Source: Phocoena phocoena (lineage: Eukaryota; Chordata; Mammalia; Artiodactyla; Phocoenidae). Taken from it: a DNA stretch of 64,000 bases. The stretch's first letter is position 1; the number at the start of each line of letters is the position of its first letter. The stretch spans positions 154,276,288 to 154,340,287 of the forward strand of contig NC_089219.1 of NCBI RefSeq assembly GCF_963924675.1, given 5' to 3'. Made by a program: the position numbers and the translations under genes. Below, piece after piece: positions 10,765 to 23,690 of this stretch. The notes below the pieces were generated by a model, which ran no database searches, had not been told where the DNA came from, and saw only the letters and a program-made list of their open reading frames with translations.

Positions 10765-11035
10765 TTTTTTTTTTTTTAATGTATGCACTTTATTATGTTT
10801 CATTTGTTTCTGATTTATGTGAATTTTTTCTTTAAAGATTTTTTCTGATATCGACCATTTTTAAAGTGTTTATTGCATTTGTTACAGCATTGCTTCTGTT
10901 TTATATTGTGGTTTTTTGGCCGCAAGGCATGTGGGATCTTAGGTCACCCACCAGGGATCGAACCCTCACCCCTTCCATTGGAAGGCGAAGTCTTTCCTTA
11001 TGTGACTAAGTCCCCCTTATGTGACTATTTTTATG
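10765..11035 (-). mobile_element. Older tRNA-derived SINE relic within A/T-rich insert, reverse
   Basis: After a T run comes 'ttttggccgcaaggcatgtg', 'gggatcgaaccctcacccc' and 'ggaaggcgaagtcttt', the reversed tRNA-like head of a cetartiodactyl SINE, diverged from the younger SINEs here. Its left part (10778-10900) is unassigned. Confidence 0.6.
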
Positions 11036-11039
11036 GCAA

Positions 11040-11670
11040 TTTTTTTTAATTTTATTTTTTTATTGACGTATAGTTGAATTACAGTGTTGTGTTAATTACT
11101 GCTGTACAGGAAAGTGACTCAGTTACACATTTATATACATTCTTTTTCATATTCTTTTCCATTACAGTTTATCACAGGATATATAGTTTCCTGTGCTCAA
11201 CAGTAGGACCTTTTTGGTTGTTTTAAAATACATCCACTTTTTAAAAAATAAATGTATTTATTTATTTATTTATTTATGGCTGCGCTGGACCTTTGTTGCT
11301 GCACGCAGGCTTTCTCTAGTTGCGGTGCGCAGGCTTCTCACTGTGGTGGCTTTTCTTGTTGCAGAGCATGGGCTCTAGGTGCATGGGCTTAAGTAGTTGT
11401 GGCATTGGGCTTAGTTGCTCTCTGGCATGTGGGATCTTCCCGGACCAGGGCTCGAACCCGTGTCCCCTGCATTGGCAGATGTATTCTTAGCCACTGTGCC
11501 ACCAGGGAAGTCCCATGTAGGACCTTTTTGTTTATCCATCCTGTATATACACCAGTTTGCACCTGCTAATCCCAAACTCCCAATCCAACCCTCTCCCACC
11601 CTCTCCCCCATGGTAATCACTAGTCTATTCTCTATGTCCTTGGTTATGTTTCTGTTTCACAGATAGGCAG
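11040..11670 (-). mobile_element. LINE-1 3' end, reverse, with nested SINE
   Basis: Reversed cetartiodactyl LINE-1 3' UTR text: 'attgacgtatagttgaatta', 'tcacaggatatatagtttcc', 'cagtaggacctttttg', then after the SINE 'tttatccatcctgtatatac' and 'aatcccaaactcccaatcc'. It is 5'-truncated and has no coding part. Confidence 0.75.
11217..11516 (-). mobile_element. Cetacean CHR-type SINE, long subfamily, reverse
   Basis: Reversed A-rich tail ('tatttatttatttatttatg'), body 'ggctgcgctggacctttgtt', and reversed head 'gccaccagggaagtccc'. Target-site duplication 'gtaggacctttttg' at 11203-11216 and 11517-11530. It sits inside the LINE-1 3' end. Confidence 0.93.
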
Positions 11671-11999
11671 AACCCAGGCTCTTAATTACTTTGTTATCCT
11701 GTTTCCTTGTTAAGAGAAGAAGGGTTTAAGGAAGGCACCGAGAGAGAAGGCAGTGAGCACTAGAAGTGCAAAACAGTGGGGCTGTCAGAAAGCACACCTG
11801 TCTCCTTCCCCCATCGTGAGCAGATTTTTTAAACGGCAGAGTATGTGATGACACATCTCTGGATTCAATTATGTCTCCCTGGTAAAACATGTACAGATAA
11901 GTCTTTAGTTCATTCAGACTGAAAGGTGAGAGCAGAGAACAGCTGGAGTGTCAGATTTCTTCTAGAAGTTCCTGCCTGATTGTTACTAAGAGGGCTACT

Positions 12000-13560
12000 A
12001 CAGTACTAGTTAGTTCATTAGTCATGGATTGGGTGTTAGAGGAGTGAAACGATGAGCAAAATGTAGCGTTGGCCCTTTAGCAGTGGGGTGAGAGGGGAAG
12101 ACACACAGCAGATGTCTCATCCTGCACGTGACATGCTGTGACGGGCATATTCAGGGCGTTTGGTCAGTGTTTGTGGAAGAAGAGGGGGAGCTGTGAGGCA
12201 AAGAAAAGTCATCAAAGAGGCAGTCTCTAAGCTAAGTCTTAAAGGACTCGTGAAAAACTGGTGAGTCAGCCGGTGAAGGGAAAGGACACTCAAGGCAGAG
12301 AGGATAGCGGAAGTCCAGAGCCGTGAGTGTGCGAGGGGTGTGTTACGGAGCCACAGGCACAGGCTCTGGAGGATCAGTGCAGTGTCACCAGGCAGTGGCA
12401 AGTGCCCCTAAAGGAGGCCGCGAGGAGGAGGAGAGCGGGTCTTAACCACCCATGTGCGTGGAGCTGGTTTCCTCAGAAAACAGCTAAGAATGGAAAGGAC
12501 AAGTTCAGGTGGCATTTTAGACCACTGACGTCAGTATGGATGAGGAATTTGAAGAAGCCTGGAGACAATTATGCCCCAGTCTTCTGAGGAGCAGTGTTTT
12601 TATTTTCAAGTGGAACTTTCATGCTGCCACCTCCTCACCTGTCCCTACTGAAAGGTTCATAGGCCGGCAGAAGGGAGAACCTGGCTTAAGTAAAGTTAAT
12701 CAGGTTTCTTTACGGTACATCTCCTCGGGGCTGCTGTAGGCTAGTGTTCATTCTGGATCGTCACAGCAGGCGCATGGTACACAGCCACCCTCAAAGCTAT
12801 TTGACTCTAGTGTCCTTTTTTAATAGAAGTGTCTAACAACTGGTTCCACCAAACAGCAATTTGGTAACTTCTAGACCAGGTAATAGCAAGAAGAAAGGGG
12901 TCTGAAATAAGGTATAGATGAAGGGAGGAAATAAGTTCTAATTGTATTTAGGAAATTACAAGCAAGCCTTGATCTTGGGAAGTAAGGAAGAAGTAGGAGG
13001 CGGAGGCTGAACCCCCATCTGTGTGACTAAGGTTGGGTGGTGGTATCATTGAGTTTGGAAATAGGGGATAAAGAACTGAATTGGGGAAAAGACTTTAGTT
13101 CTGGGCATGTTGAATTGTAAAGCACCTGTAGAATTCAGGAGACAGACTGGTAGATAACTGGACATGCACGTGAAGACATGGAAAGATAAAAATTTGAGTG
13201 TCATCAGCAGTCATTAAAATCATGAACATGGATGAGATTTCAGAGAATTGTGAGTACTGACAACGTTTAAGTAATAAGCAGAGAAAGAATTCTGGGAAGG
13301 AGAGAGGTGATAGAGTTTCAGGAAGGAGGAAGTAGATGACAGTGTCATCCTTCAGAGAATGTGAGTGTCCATTGGATTTGGGCAGTTAGGTCCCCAGTGA
13401 CCTTAGAGCAGTTCAGTGAAGTGGTGGACAAAAAGCCAAATGGCAATAAATTGAGGGTGTAGGGCTGCCTGTGGGGGCCAGGTGAGGCTAGTGAAGACAG
13501 TGGGAATAGGCTACTCTCAAGGAGTTTAGATGAAAAGAGAAAGTAATTAGCAAAAAAGAA
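12000..13560 (+). repeat. Ancient mammalian dispersed repeat, unnamed
   Basis: Phrases such as 'aagctaagtcttaaaggact', 'ctgggcatgttgaattgtaa' and 'gagtgtcatcagcag' follow the order of a widespread ancient repeat seen also at 21780-22560. Open frames inside (12327-12587, 12536-12739) show no protein family. The 11710-12000 stretch before it shows nothing I can name. Confidence 0.4.
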
Positions 13561-16500
13561 TTTTTTAGAATGAGAAGGACTTATATTTTATACGTTGAAA
13601 TGAAGGAACCGATAAAGGAGATCCTGAAGATGTAGATAATAATTTAGAGAATTGGGGAAACATGACATATGAATAAGAAAAATACCTTGCACAGTATATA
13701 AAAATCACTTGTATCCTTCGAGTTGGATGGATACTGGTAAGTTTGGGAGGAAATAAACGTAAGAAGAGATAGAAGTTAAATGAGTTTATACTGATAGCCT
13801 CAGTTTTCTTTGACCCAGATTTTTCAGAGACACATATATACCCATACATAATTACAGTTTTAAAATTCTTTCATAGTTACATGTTTTATTAATCACGTCT
13901 GAGAAAAGTCATTGATTTTCATTTTGTACCGCATTATCTTGTAAGGACAAGATACAGTGACAACTTCCAAGCGTTTTGCATATCAGAGCTGAAACGGAAA
14001 GTATCTCCATAATTGAATTTTCACTTATTTGTAATAAGTTTATCCTTAGGAGGATACTTTCATAGTGTTTGGTCACAGATGAGTTTGGGCATTGCTATCA
14101 CTCAATAATGTTAAGCATCTGTCAGGCTCTCTCCTATACTATATATTATTTTTTTCTCTGTGAAGCAAATATTTATTGGCGGCCTGTGGCAATAAGATAC
14201 ACCTAGGTCCTCTTTCCTTGGTATATTCACAAAAGCCTCTGAAACTAAATTTCCAAGTCAGGCCATACTAAAACCTGGCATAATAAGTTTTCATCGTTAA
14301 TAGTTTTTTTGTGTTTGTGGGGGTTTTTTGTTTTTATTTTTTTGAAGCAAGGATAAGACACTGCCTTAACTCAGTAGTTGTCCATTGATTAATGTCAAAA
14401 AAGACATTGATGAAGCATGGTATTTTGAATATCCTTTCCACAGAACAGGTAATGGGCCATCCCGAAACTCTGGTGAGATGCTTATCATTTTCAGATTTTG
14501 GAGTGGCTGAGAAAACCCTATTACACCTTGAATTATCACTAGAAACATGAATTCAGCCAAATAAAAACAGTGCCTCTGCCTACTGAGGTTGTCAATTTCC
14601 ATCTTAACAAAAGTGAACATTTCTCCTTTAGATTAAAATCAAGAAAATCCTCTCTGTCCAGGATTCAATAATGGGGTGCAAGAAAGAGGAAAACTGAAGC
14701 TATTCCCTCTTTACACCTGAACAGTGAATTCATTCTGATATCAAATATTTGTTATGATTCTGCTATGACCAGGTGCTTTATTGTGTTTAGAGATCAAGTT
14801 ACTGTTCATTCTTGGTAAGTAAGAAAAAATCCATGTTTTAGGACTCTGAATAGTAACTTTATATATTGTATATATATATTAAAAATAAATATATATATTA
14901 TATATAATATATATTCCACCTATTCAACAAAATTGTAATTTTCATCATCTCTTACAAATGGTGAACTGTATCTACTCTTTGGAAAGGGCTTATAGGGAAT
15001 TAAAGTCTCCGTATACTTTCTATATAAGACCATAGAAACCAAATTCTCAACTGGGAGCAAACTTAGGTTTTGCTATGAAGGTTTATGCTTGCCTGGCCTT
15101 AGAGTGGTTGGCCAGGAACTCAAGGTGGAGTTTCTTTCCTCTAAGTTACTTTTTCACTGATGCCACCCTGAAAAAATTTGGAGGGAGTATTTTTTGAAAT
15201 AGCTTTATCTCAGTAACCCTTTAAAAATGCTTCAGGGTATGGGGAACATAACTGTCAAAATGTTCAAGCAACTCTTTTCGATTTAAGTGTAATTGATCAG
15301 GAGCAATACAGGAAGGAGCTGGGTACAAAAGACAAAAGGCCTGAGGCTATTTCATGTATTGTTTTTGGCTTATTGTACAAAACAGAGAAAGTCTCATACA
15401 CTCAGGCAGTCAAGGTCCACTACTGTTCTCTCCTTTTGGTAGAAATAAAAGAGAGCTAGTTTCTCAATAGCAGCATTCTATCCTTAAGTGGGTACACAGT
15501 GATATTCTAATGGTCTCTGGAGCAGAGAATAATTCCGTGGCAGGTCTGACATCCAGTCACCGGGTTCTCTATAACTTAGTCTTTCATGGCCAAGGACTAT
15601 AATCATTATTTCCATTTGTATTTAGCATCTCAAAATTGAAAGGATTCCATGGACAACAAAACAGTAAGTGATTTCATGAAGTGTTTTAGTATGCATAAAA
15701 TAATAAACTATAAAAATACAAATCATCAGTAAAACTTTTTCTTTCCGGAGAACTATATTCAGAAATTAATGTAAGCATCTAAGGTGCGCATGTTTTTTCA
15801 CCCATGATCATGTTTGTGTGTGTGTGTGTGCATTCCACTGCTACAGGAGACATGCAAAATAATATAAGATTTGCTACTATATGAAGTACTGGTTTCTCCC
15901 AAGAACTGTGCGCTCGCAGGGTTCGTTCAGGAAGGTGAGTGCTCTACCACCACATCACAGTCATATCTCATCACCTTCGGCAGGAATAATTTACAGTTTA
16001 ACCTTACATGCAGGCATATTAAATTAGTATTACTCATCAGAACTTGCTTATTAATAAAACGAATTAGCCACTGGAGAATCATGTTTGGAAATTCAATGAC
16101 AATTTTACATTTTAAATAAAGGCTCAGAAATATTATTGCAGAGCAGGTGGTACAGAAAACTGTGGTCAAATTTGACATTCATTAATAATTGAAGTGTGGA
16201 ACGTAACAGGTGAAAATTGATATTGATTTCTTTCGTCTAATATTTGGAAGAGTTCTAAAAGGTAAATAAAATGAGATAACAAGACATATCAAGTCTCAAT
16301 GATTTGTTTGATCACCTCCTCCCCACATATCACTCCTTCACCTACCATGTTTTGAATAATTCAGTGCCCATAGTCTTTCCATTTCAGTGCATTATAAAAC
16401 ACACTCAAGCTGGGTTTCAATCATATTAGACTGAAAGCTGAACTTTTTATGAAGGATTATTTAAAAACGTGTCGAGCCCAACAGCCTTTGAAACCAAACA

Positions 16501-18400
16501 ATCCTGGGAATTCAGTAAGGAAATGTCAACACTGTGGAGAACTTTTGGATTCAGAAAATTCAGTAATCCTACTTGATGTATGTTAACCGTATCAATATTA
16601 ACAACCTTCTGCTTGATTTTAACACTGATTTGAGAGCTGAGTTACTACTGGTCTTGTATTTTAACTAGTTGTGAAAGCACTGAGAGAGTTGTTCTTGGGT
16701 TGAACTTGACCTGTCTCTGGGAATGCTCTCTGTTCTATCCGTCTTGAAAAGCTTTTGAAAAGCAAGTGCATTTCTCTGCCTTCTTTCTTCTCATCTTCAC
16801 CCCTTGGGAAAACAAAAGATGCTCAAATATAGATGTGAACACTGCAGATGCTCTTTTTGACAATGGTGTCTTTCAGCTTCCCAGTGAAAAATTATATTGC
16901 TGACCACCCATTTGACTGAAAAGTGACTCATTTTACTGACAGCTATCTGGCTTGAGATGCCAAAAGAAACAGGTCATTTCAAATTTCCTTTTTAATTTTA
17001 AGTCATAGCTTTGTGTTGCAACACTACTTGTTCAAAAGTTAGATCATGAAGGTTCCTTCCTATGACCTCCAAATAATCAAAATGTTCTTCAATAGGCTAT
17101 ATTAAAAGCAAGCAGAATATTCCTAATTATCAATCTTTCTCTTGAGTCATATAGTTCTTGTAATTTCAAGGAAGAGAAACTCAAATGTAAAGTGTTACAA
17201 TAGCCAAGCCTACCAGCACTGTTATCTAACCATTCAGCAATTTTCTCTGCCAAGTCACTCTGAACCTTAGACTACTGAGAATGTGTTTTTAATTAATTTT
17301 TAAGGTTCTCCTCTTTTGAGTTAAAAAATGGTCACAATTTTTACAAGTAAAATTAAAGAAAAAACACAAAATAGAACATCTGAGATATTTCCATTAGGCA
17401 TTATCTATATATAAATATATATAATTTTAATATCTATACATATATAAAGGCACTGGGATGAATCTCCATCTTCTGTGTCAGTGGGACATAGGTCCATTAT
17501 CTTAGGAATAGGGAACTCCTTTCACAATGGAAGTGAGGAAATTGGCTGGACCATCCTTCTTGAATATAATTCCATGAAGCCACCATTTAAGGTCGTCTGG
17601 ATCTTGGTTCCTTCTAGCAATCTACTACTCCAACAGTGTGTAGTTCATCAAATTCAGGTCTTTCTGAAGCCAGGCTAGAAATACAAAGTGAGGTGGACGA
17701 CTAAGGTAACTGACCAAAAAGGAGGAAAGGAAGACGAGCAAAACAATTTCCCAATTTCATTTTTCCCATATTCTCTGTGCTTGACAAGGGAAAAAATATT
17801 CGGGTCTGAGTTCCTCTCATTCTTAGCCATTGTTGGTTCAAAGTCTGAGAAAAAAAAAAGGTAAAAACAAAAATATGGAGTCCAGAATTCCGTTAGCTCT
17901 CTTGCATGTAATATCACAACTTAAAAAGTTCTTCCAAAATGGAGGAATAAACTTTTAAAACTATAGCCCAATCTTTTCAATCTAAACAAGTAAACACTAA
18001 AAATATATTTTAGAAATCCAGCAAACACAATAACCACAGTCAAAGCAAAGGAAGGCTTATGGCTTGCCAAATGACAGTGGCTGTCTACAAGAGAGAGAAC
18101 GAGAATACTCCAAAATTCTATCTGACCTGGCAGAGCTTAGCACAGCTACTCTTCTTCTTTCGTAAAATCAAGGCATAAAGAAATTGAATAAAACTTGCCA
18201 AAATGTCACCTGGTGCCTCCAAAAGCAGATTAAAGAAGGGAGTGTCCAGAAATCAGGATGAAGAAAACTACTTAGAGAAGCCCCTTCTCCTATCAGTGGG
18301 CCACCAGGGTTTATCTGGGTAATAAAATGATAATAGGCCTTTTTGGTTAAATTTCAGTTAACATTTTAAAAATATCCATCAGAATGACAGGCATTTCCAG
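13560..18400. other. AT-rich unique DNA with simple repeats, no gene recognised
   Basis: A long stretch without a recognisable exon. It holds an AT dinucleotide-rich tract at 14860-14920, a short GT run at 15813-15830 and another AT tract at 17405-17450. Open frames on both strands (for example 14366-14620 reverse, 15871-16119 forward, 17475-17678 forward) have no recognised domain or consistent splice signals. Confidence 0.5.
14860..14920. repeat. AT-rich simple repeat
   Basis: Alternating TA text ('tatatatattaaaaataaat', 'atataatatatatt') with several self-complementary stretches. Confidence 0.85.
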
Positions 18401-18550
18401 AAGTATCAGTTTTTTTAATCCTCACCCTTTTACAAATGTGAAAACTGAGGCTCAGTATAGCTGTCAAGGGATTTTCCTAAATCATTGAAGCTGTAAATTT
18501 GGGACTGAAGTCTAAATCAGTTTCTCAGTTTATCTTGGCTATCTTCTTAA
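18400..18550 (+). repeat. MIR SINE relic
   Basis: 'cttttacaaatgtgaaaact', 'gaggctcagtatagctgtc' and 'tttgggactgaag' follow the MIR 3' part. The LINE-1 at 18564-19037 inserted just downstream. Confidence 0.65.
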
Positions 18551-18563
18551 AATTCTGTTTAGG

Positions 18564-19037
18564 GACATGGGGAGGGCGAAGGGTAAGCTGGGACGAAGTG
18601 AGAGAGTGGCATGGACATATAGACACTACCAAATGTAAAATAGATAGCTAGTGGGAAGCAGCCAAATAGCACAGGGAGATCAGGTCGGGGCTTTGTGACC
18701 ACCTAGAAGGGTGGGATAGGGAGGGTGGGAGGGAGACGCAAAAATGAGGGGATATGGAGATATATATATACGTATAACCGATGCACTGTTATACAGCAGA
18801 GACTAGCACAACATTGTAAAGCAATTATACTGCAATAAAGATGTTAAAAAAATATATAAGAAAGCTATACTATAAAATAGATACAGTGATAATATATCTG
18901 AGAGGTGGAATTATGGCTGCTTTTTATTTTTTTAATCTATTTTTGGATTATTTGATTACATGATTTCTATATAAAGAATATGAATCTCTTGTGTAATAAA
19001 AGTTACTCAAAACCAACAAAACAAAACAAAACAAAAC
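18564..19037 (+). mobile_element. 5'-truncated LINE-1 with probable 3' transduction
   Basis: The left 280 bp match the 3' UTR of the full LINE-1 in this window ('agatagctagtgggaagcag', 'gtaaagcaattatactgcaa', AATAAA at 18834-18839). After a short A run (18845-18851) comes about 160 bp of unrelated DNA with its own AATAAA (18995-19000) and an A-rich tail of AAAAC repeats. The whole 474 bp is enclosed by an exact 13-bp target-site duplication, 'aattctgtttagg', at 18551-18563 and 19038-19050. That structure is what read-through transcription past a weak LINE-1 polyA site produces. Confidence 0.85.
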
Positions 19038-19049
19038 AATTCTGTTTAG

Positions 19050-20005
19050 GAAGAGAGGATAGAATGAAGGTTTGAGCATAGAAATCATTCTGGAAATCAC
19101 TGAAGATAGTGGGTCTGTAGTGCAGTTTCATTTGTAGTGGGTTTGGCTTATATTCTTATATTTGGTTTTATTTCTATACAACTATCAAAGAAGGAGAAAG
19201 AAGTTAGGTAATATTTGCATTTGCAACTAATCAAAGCAGAATTGCTTTTAGCTTTAACAAAAAGATCATCTGTGATCTCAGATTAACATCTTTATTATTA
19301 AATGGAGCATAAATAACATTTATTGGCTAAGATTATTTGCAATAAACAAGACTGTTTACTGTTCACCACCTAGCATCTCACTGAGATGCTAAAACCTTAT
19401 ACTAAGCTCTCATTTTACCAGAGTGAATTTAAATTAACTTCAGCAGCCAGAATTAATGAAACCGGGTAAATGATGCAAAGATATTCCACAGGGTATTCTG
19501 TTTTAATTAGAGATAGAAAATGTGAGTCATTAGAGGTTTTAAAAAATGTTGCATTGTATTACTTTCTCATATTTTGAATCTAGGAATATAGATGAAAACT
19601 AAAACATGTTAGCCACTTCAGTTCAGTTTTAATGTATATCAGCTCTGAATTTATATTGAGTGAATAGTAAAGAGTCTGAATGAAGAACATAATCTGGAGG
19701 CATTCAGGTACAAGTCCTAAATTTTATTAGAAGTTGAGTATCTGTTAATTAGCAGGCAGCTATATAACTTAACTATAAAGCCACTACAATTCAAACATTG
19801 TAGCACTACCACATGAATGAACACATATACAAATTAAACAGAAAAGAATATCCACAAATAGTTCTTAGTATGTCTGGGAAGTTTGATTGTGATAAAGTCA
19901 AGTTATAATCTTTAAAATTGATGCCTAGAAAACTACACATCCATTTAAAACTCAAGTCTGTACCTCACACTACATACCAAAATAAATTACACCAGTTGCA
20001 CATGT
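19050..20005. other. No gene or clear repeat recognised
   Basis: AT-rich unique-looking DNA. No open frame of interest and no repeat boundary I can support. Confidence 0.5.
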
Positions 20006-21660
20006 AAGAAGCTTGCAAGTTGCCACTTTACCCTAACAAGATGCGTCTTTTACAAATGCTTTCTCCCACACTGTGGCTTGTCTTTTCATTCTCTTGATAG
20101 TGATTTTCACAGAGCAGAAATTTTCTATTTTAATGAAGTCTACCTTATCAATTCTTTCTTTCATGGAGTGTGCCTTTGGTTTTATATTTTAAAAGTCATT
20201 GCCATACCCAAGGTCATCTAGGTTTTCTTCTATGTTATCTTCTGGGAGTTTTACAGTTTTGTGTTTTACATTTAGGTCTGTGGTTCATTTTGAGTTAATT
20301 TTTATGAAGGATATAAAGTCTGTGTCTCGGTTTTTTTTTTTTTTTTTACTATGGACATCCAGTTGTTTCAGCACTATTTGATGAAAAGACTATCTTTGCT
20401 CCATTGTATTGTCTTTGTTCTTTTGCCAAAGACCAGCTGATTGTATTTATGTGGGTCTATTTTGGGGCTCTTTATTCTGTTCCATTGATCTATTTGTTGT
20501 TTCACCAATACCACCCTGTCTTGATTACTGCACCTTCATAATAAGTCTTCAAGCTGGGTAGTGTTATTCCTTCAACTGTGTCCTTCAATGAGGTGATAGC
20601 TATTCTGGATTTCTTGCCTCTTCATATGGACTTTAGAATCAGTTTGCCAATATCCATAAAATAACTTGCTAGGATTTTGATTGGGATCGCACTGAATTTC
20701 TATAGATTAACTTGGAAAGAACTGACATTTTGATAATACCGAGTCTTCTTATTCATGAACATGCAATATCTCTCCATTTATTTAGTTATTCTTTGACTCC
20801 ATTCATCACGGTTTTGTAGTTTTCCTCATATAGAGGTTGTACATATTTTATTAGATTTATACAGAAGTATTACAGTTTTGACAATGCTAATGTAAATAGT
20901 GTCGGTTTTTTGTTAAACTATTCCACTTGTTCATTTTTGGTATATAGGAAAGCAATTGCCTTTTGTATATTAACCTTGGATCCTGCACCCTTGCTATAAT
21001 CACTTATTAGTTACAGGAGTTTTGGGTCAACTCTTTAAGATTTTCTACATAGATGATCATGTCACCTGTGAACAAAGACAGGTTTATGTCTTCGTTCTCA
21101 ATCTGTACACCTTTTATTTCCTTTTCTTGCCTTACTGCATTAGCAAGGACTTGCAGCACAATATTGAAAAGTTACAATAAAGGAGGACATCCTTGCCTTG
21201 TGCATAATCTTAGTGGGAAAGCATTGAGTTTCTCTCCAGTAAGTATGATGTTAGCTATTGGTTTTTTTGTAGATTGTATTTATCAACTTAAGAAAGTCCC
21301 TCTCTATTCCTAGTTTACTGAGACTTTTTATCATGAGTGCACGCTGGATTTTGTCAAATGCTTCTTCCGCATGTATTTATATGTCTTTTTTCCTTTATTT
21401 GTCTTGGTTGGATTATATTAATTAATTTTCAAATGTTGAACGAGCCTGACACAAATCCCATTTGGTCATGGTATATAATTGTGTTTATACTTTTTTGGCT
21501 TCGATTCACTAACATTTTGTTGAGACTCTCTGACACAATTTTTATCACATTTCTACTATAAAAGGTTTGGGATTCTAACGAATTTAAGCTATTAATTAGT
21601 CTTATCAAATTGTGCTTTTTATTCAAAGATACACCACAGCAGAACCCTGAGGGAATGGAT
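20005..21660 (-). mobile_element. Old LINE-1 ORF2 fragment, reverse
   Basis: Reversed ORF2 and 3' text throughout: 'ttctcccacactgtggcttg', 'ctatgttatcttctgggag', 'ttctgttccattgatctatt', 'atagatgatcatgtcacctg' (the antisense of the reverse-transcriptase active-site region) and 'gtcaaatgcttcttccgcat'. The frame is broken many times. The short open frames at 20199-21626 are by-products of this element. Confidence 0.85.
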
Positions 21661-21779
21661 GGTGAATGGTAAGGCCTGAATTTACACTTCTTTTATTCTT
21701 TATACCCTGAATCCTTCTCTCAGCAAGTGTTCACGGTTGATGTTTATTGTTTTGGAAATTAGACATAGCTCACTCCATT

Positions 21780-22560
21780 CATTCGTTCAACAGATTCTAC
21801 AGCAGAAGGGAGGCTCCTAAGGAGGTAGGGTGTATTAGTGGGGCTGCGGGTTATTACAGGGAATGCAAGCAAGGCCTCATAATGGAGACGGTGATATTTG
21901 AGAAAAGACCTAAAAAAGTAAGTGGATGAGTACTGTAGATAGTAAAGACAACAGCAATTCAGGTAAAGGGAACAGCAAGTGAAAATGTCTTCCTACTATA
22001 CTTGTTGAACATCAAGGACTAAAGAGTATAAGGTGTTTGGAAAAGAGTGAGCAAGGAGTAGAGGTGGAGGAGATGAGATCAAATATATAATGTGGAGGGT
22101 AATCATGTAGCAACTTTCCAGCATTTTAAGAACTTCAGCTTCAACTATGAGGAAGGGGAAGACACTGAAGTCACATAATTCTTCTGACTTAGATTCTCAA
22201 AGGGTTCTCCGGCCACTGTGTTAAGTACACAGTTCAGAGGGATAATAATTAAGATGACAGACAACGAAATCTTAATCCTGAGTGGTAACAGTGGAAAAAT
22301 CGAGAAACTGTCAAATTCTGGTTCTATCTCAAAGATAGGGCTGACACATTTTGCTTGTGTATTGGATGTGAAAGGAGAGAGAAAGAAAAACGTCAAAGAT
22401 GAACCACATTTTGTAAATGAGCACCAGGAAGAATGGAGCAGCGCTTTTCTGTTTTGGAAAGTCTACAGGAAAAGCATGAGTGACTATGTGTGTATTTGAT
22501 TGCAAGCTATATTAAGTTTGGGATGTCTATTAAATGACAAAACAGAGATATTCTGTTAGT
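21780..22560 (+). repeat. Ancient mammalian dispersed repeat, unnamed
   Basis: 'gagaaaagacctaaaaaagt', 'aaagggaacagcaagtgaaa' and 'aagtttgggatgtctatta' match the type at 12000-13560. The overlapping frames at 22145-22499 read no known protein. Confidence 0.4.
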
Positions 22561-23460
22561 AACCAGTCTTGTTAGGTGGACCCAGTCCGTAAATGACAAC
22601 CATCAACCTACCTAATCTGCTCAGTTTGAAGCCCCATAAAGGATTTGGGGGCATTAGCGTGAAGAGGGCTTCCTTTTGCGTTTGTGTGTCATTTGCTTTG
22701 ACACTGTGGTTAGGCTAAAGTAGCACCATTCTGGGCTTTCATCTTTGGCAACTTTTTTCTCACCAAGCTTTTTTATTGGGTTGACGCCAAATGAGTATTT
22801 GCCTGATTCTTCATGTCCTGATTCTTTAACTATTTTCCTAGTTTGGACAGCCACAAATTTGGTTAGTATTTGTTAATTTCACCCTTCAACTTGGACACAC
22901 TTGAAGCGAAGTGAAATCCCACCACACTGATGGTAGACTCCATCTGAGCATGCTCAAAAGGGCACAGAAGGTTGTCCACGGGGAGGGTACTATCAGAGGC
23001 TGATTGACAGTATCTGTGTTGTAGACCAACGTAAGGGCAAACACATGCGGTTCTTACGCTTTCCTGCTCCTGATAATAGGCAATGGCAGGCTTTGGATCA
23101 CAATGTTTGAACCCAGCAGGAATAGTGTTGCATTATATGTGGCATGACTATGATAAGGGGTATGTATGTTATCTAGCATGTATCTTCTTTTTTATGCTAT
23201 ACAAATACAAGGCTGTCACTTTCTGAGACATTAAACTTTCTCTGGCTGTGACAGATTAAAAGCAGTTGCCAAGTTAGAAACATTTCTGAATTAGGTGATT
23301 TGGGTTCCTTGACCAGGTTAAAAAAAACAAAACAAAACTGTTTTTCTTCTTGGTTTCACATTTAAACAATATGAGTTAGTCTAAACTATATGACCAAAAA
23401 AATCGAACTACTAAAATAACAGGCTCTTATCATTATTATTTTGATATAATAAATAATAGA
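22560..23460. other. No gene recognised
   Basis: Unique-looking DNA. The 66-codon reverse frame at 22654-22854 has no recognisable homology. Confidence 0.5.
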
Positions 23461-23690
23461 GGGATATTGTTTTACTAATAATTACCAGCATTTAGTAACG
23501 ACAAGCCAAACATTAAGCCTTTAGGAAATTTGTGAACTCCTTCATTTCTTACAATTACTCTGTCAGATTGGTACCAGTATTTATCCCCATTGATGAAGAA
23601 ACTCAGTTTCAGAGGAAGACACTGAGGCACAGAGAGGTTAAATGTAACTTGTCTATAACTGCCCTAGCTGCTATGCTAGTCGGCTTCATC
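23460..23690 (+). repeat. MIR SINE relic, forward
   Basis: 'tatttatccccattgatgaa', 'gaggcacagagaggttaaat' and 'gtaacttgtctataactgcc' are ordered MIR core features. Confidence 0.85.

Larger units (their letters stand above)
10570..11710 (+). repeat. MIR relic split by a nested insertion
   Basis: MIR text runs to about 10765 ('ccatctatagatgaggagtc', 'cagaattacacagctg', 'ccgaacccatgct') and resumes near 11670 ('gaacccaggctcttaatta'). The words 'gaacccatgct' and 'gaacccaggct' on the two sides look like the diverged target-site duplication of the block between them. Confidence 0.7.

Noticed and set aside
14366..14620. An 84-codon reverse frame as a coding exon
   Set aside because: No recognisable family, no supported splice sites, and it is within an AT-rich stretch where frames of this length occur by chance.
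21053..21561. Forward open frames as genes
   Set aside because: They are antisense to the old LINE-1 ORF2 at 20005-21660; the text around 21053 is the complement of the reverse-transcriptase active-site region.
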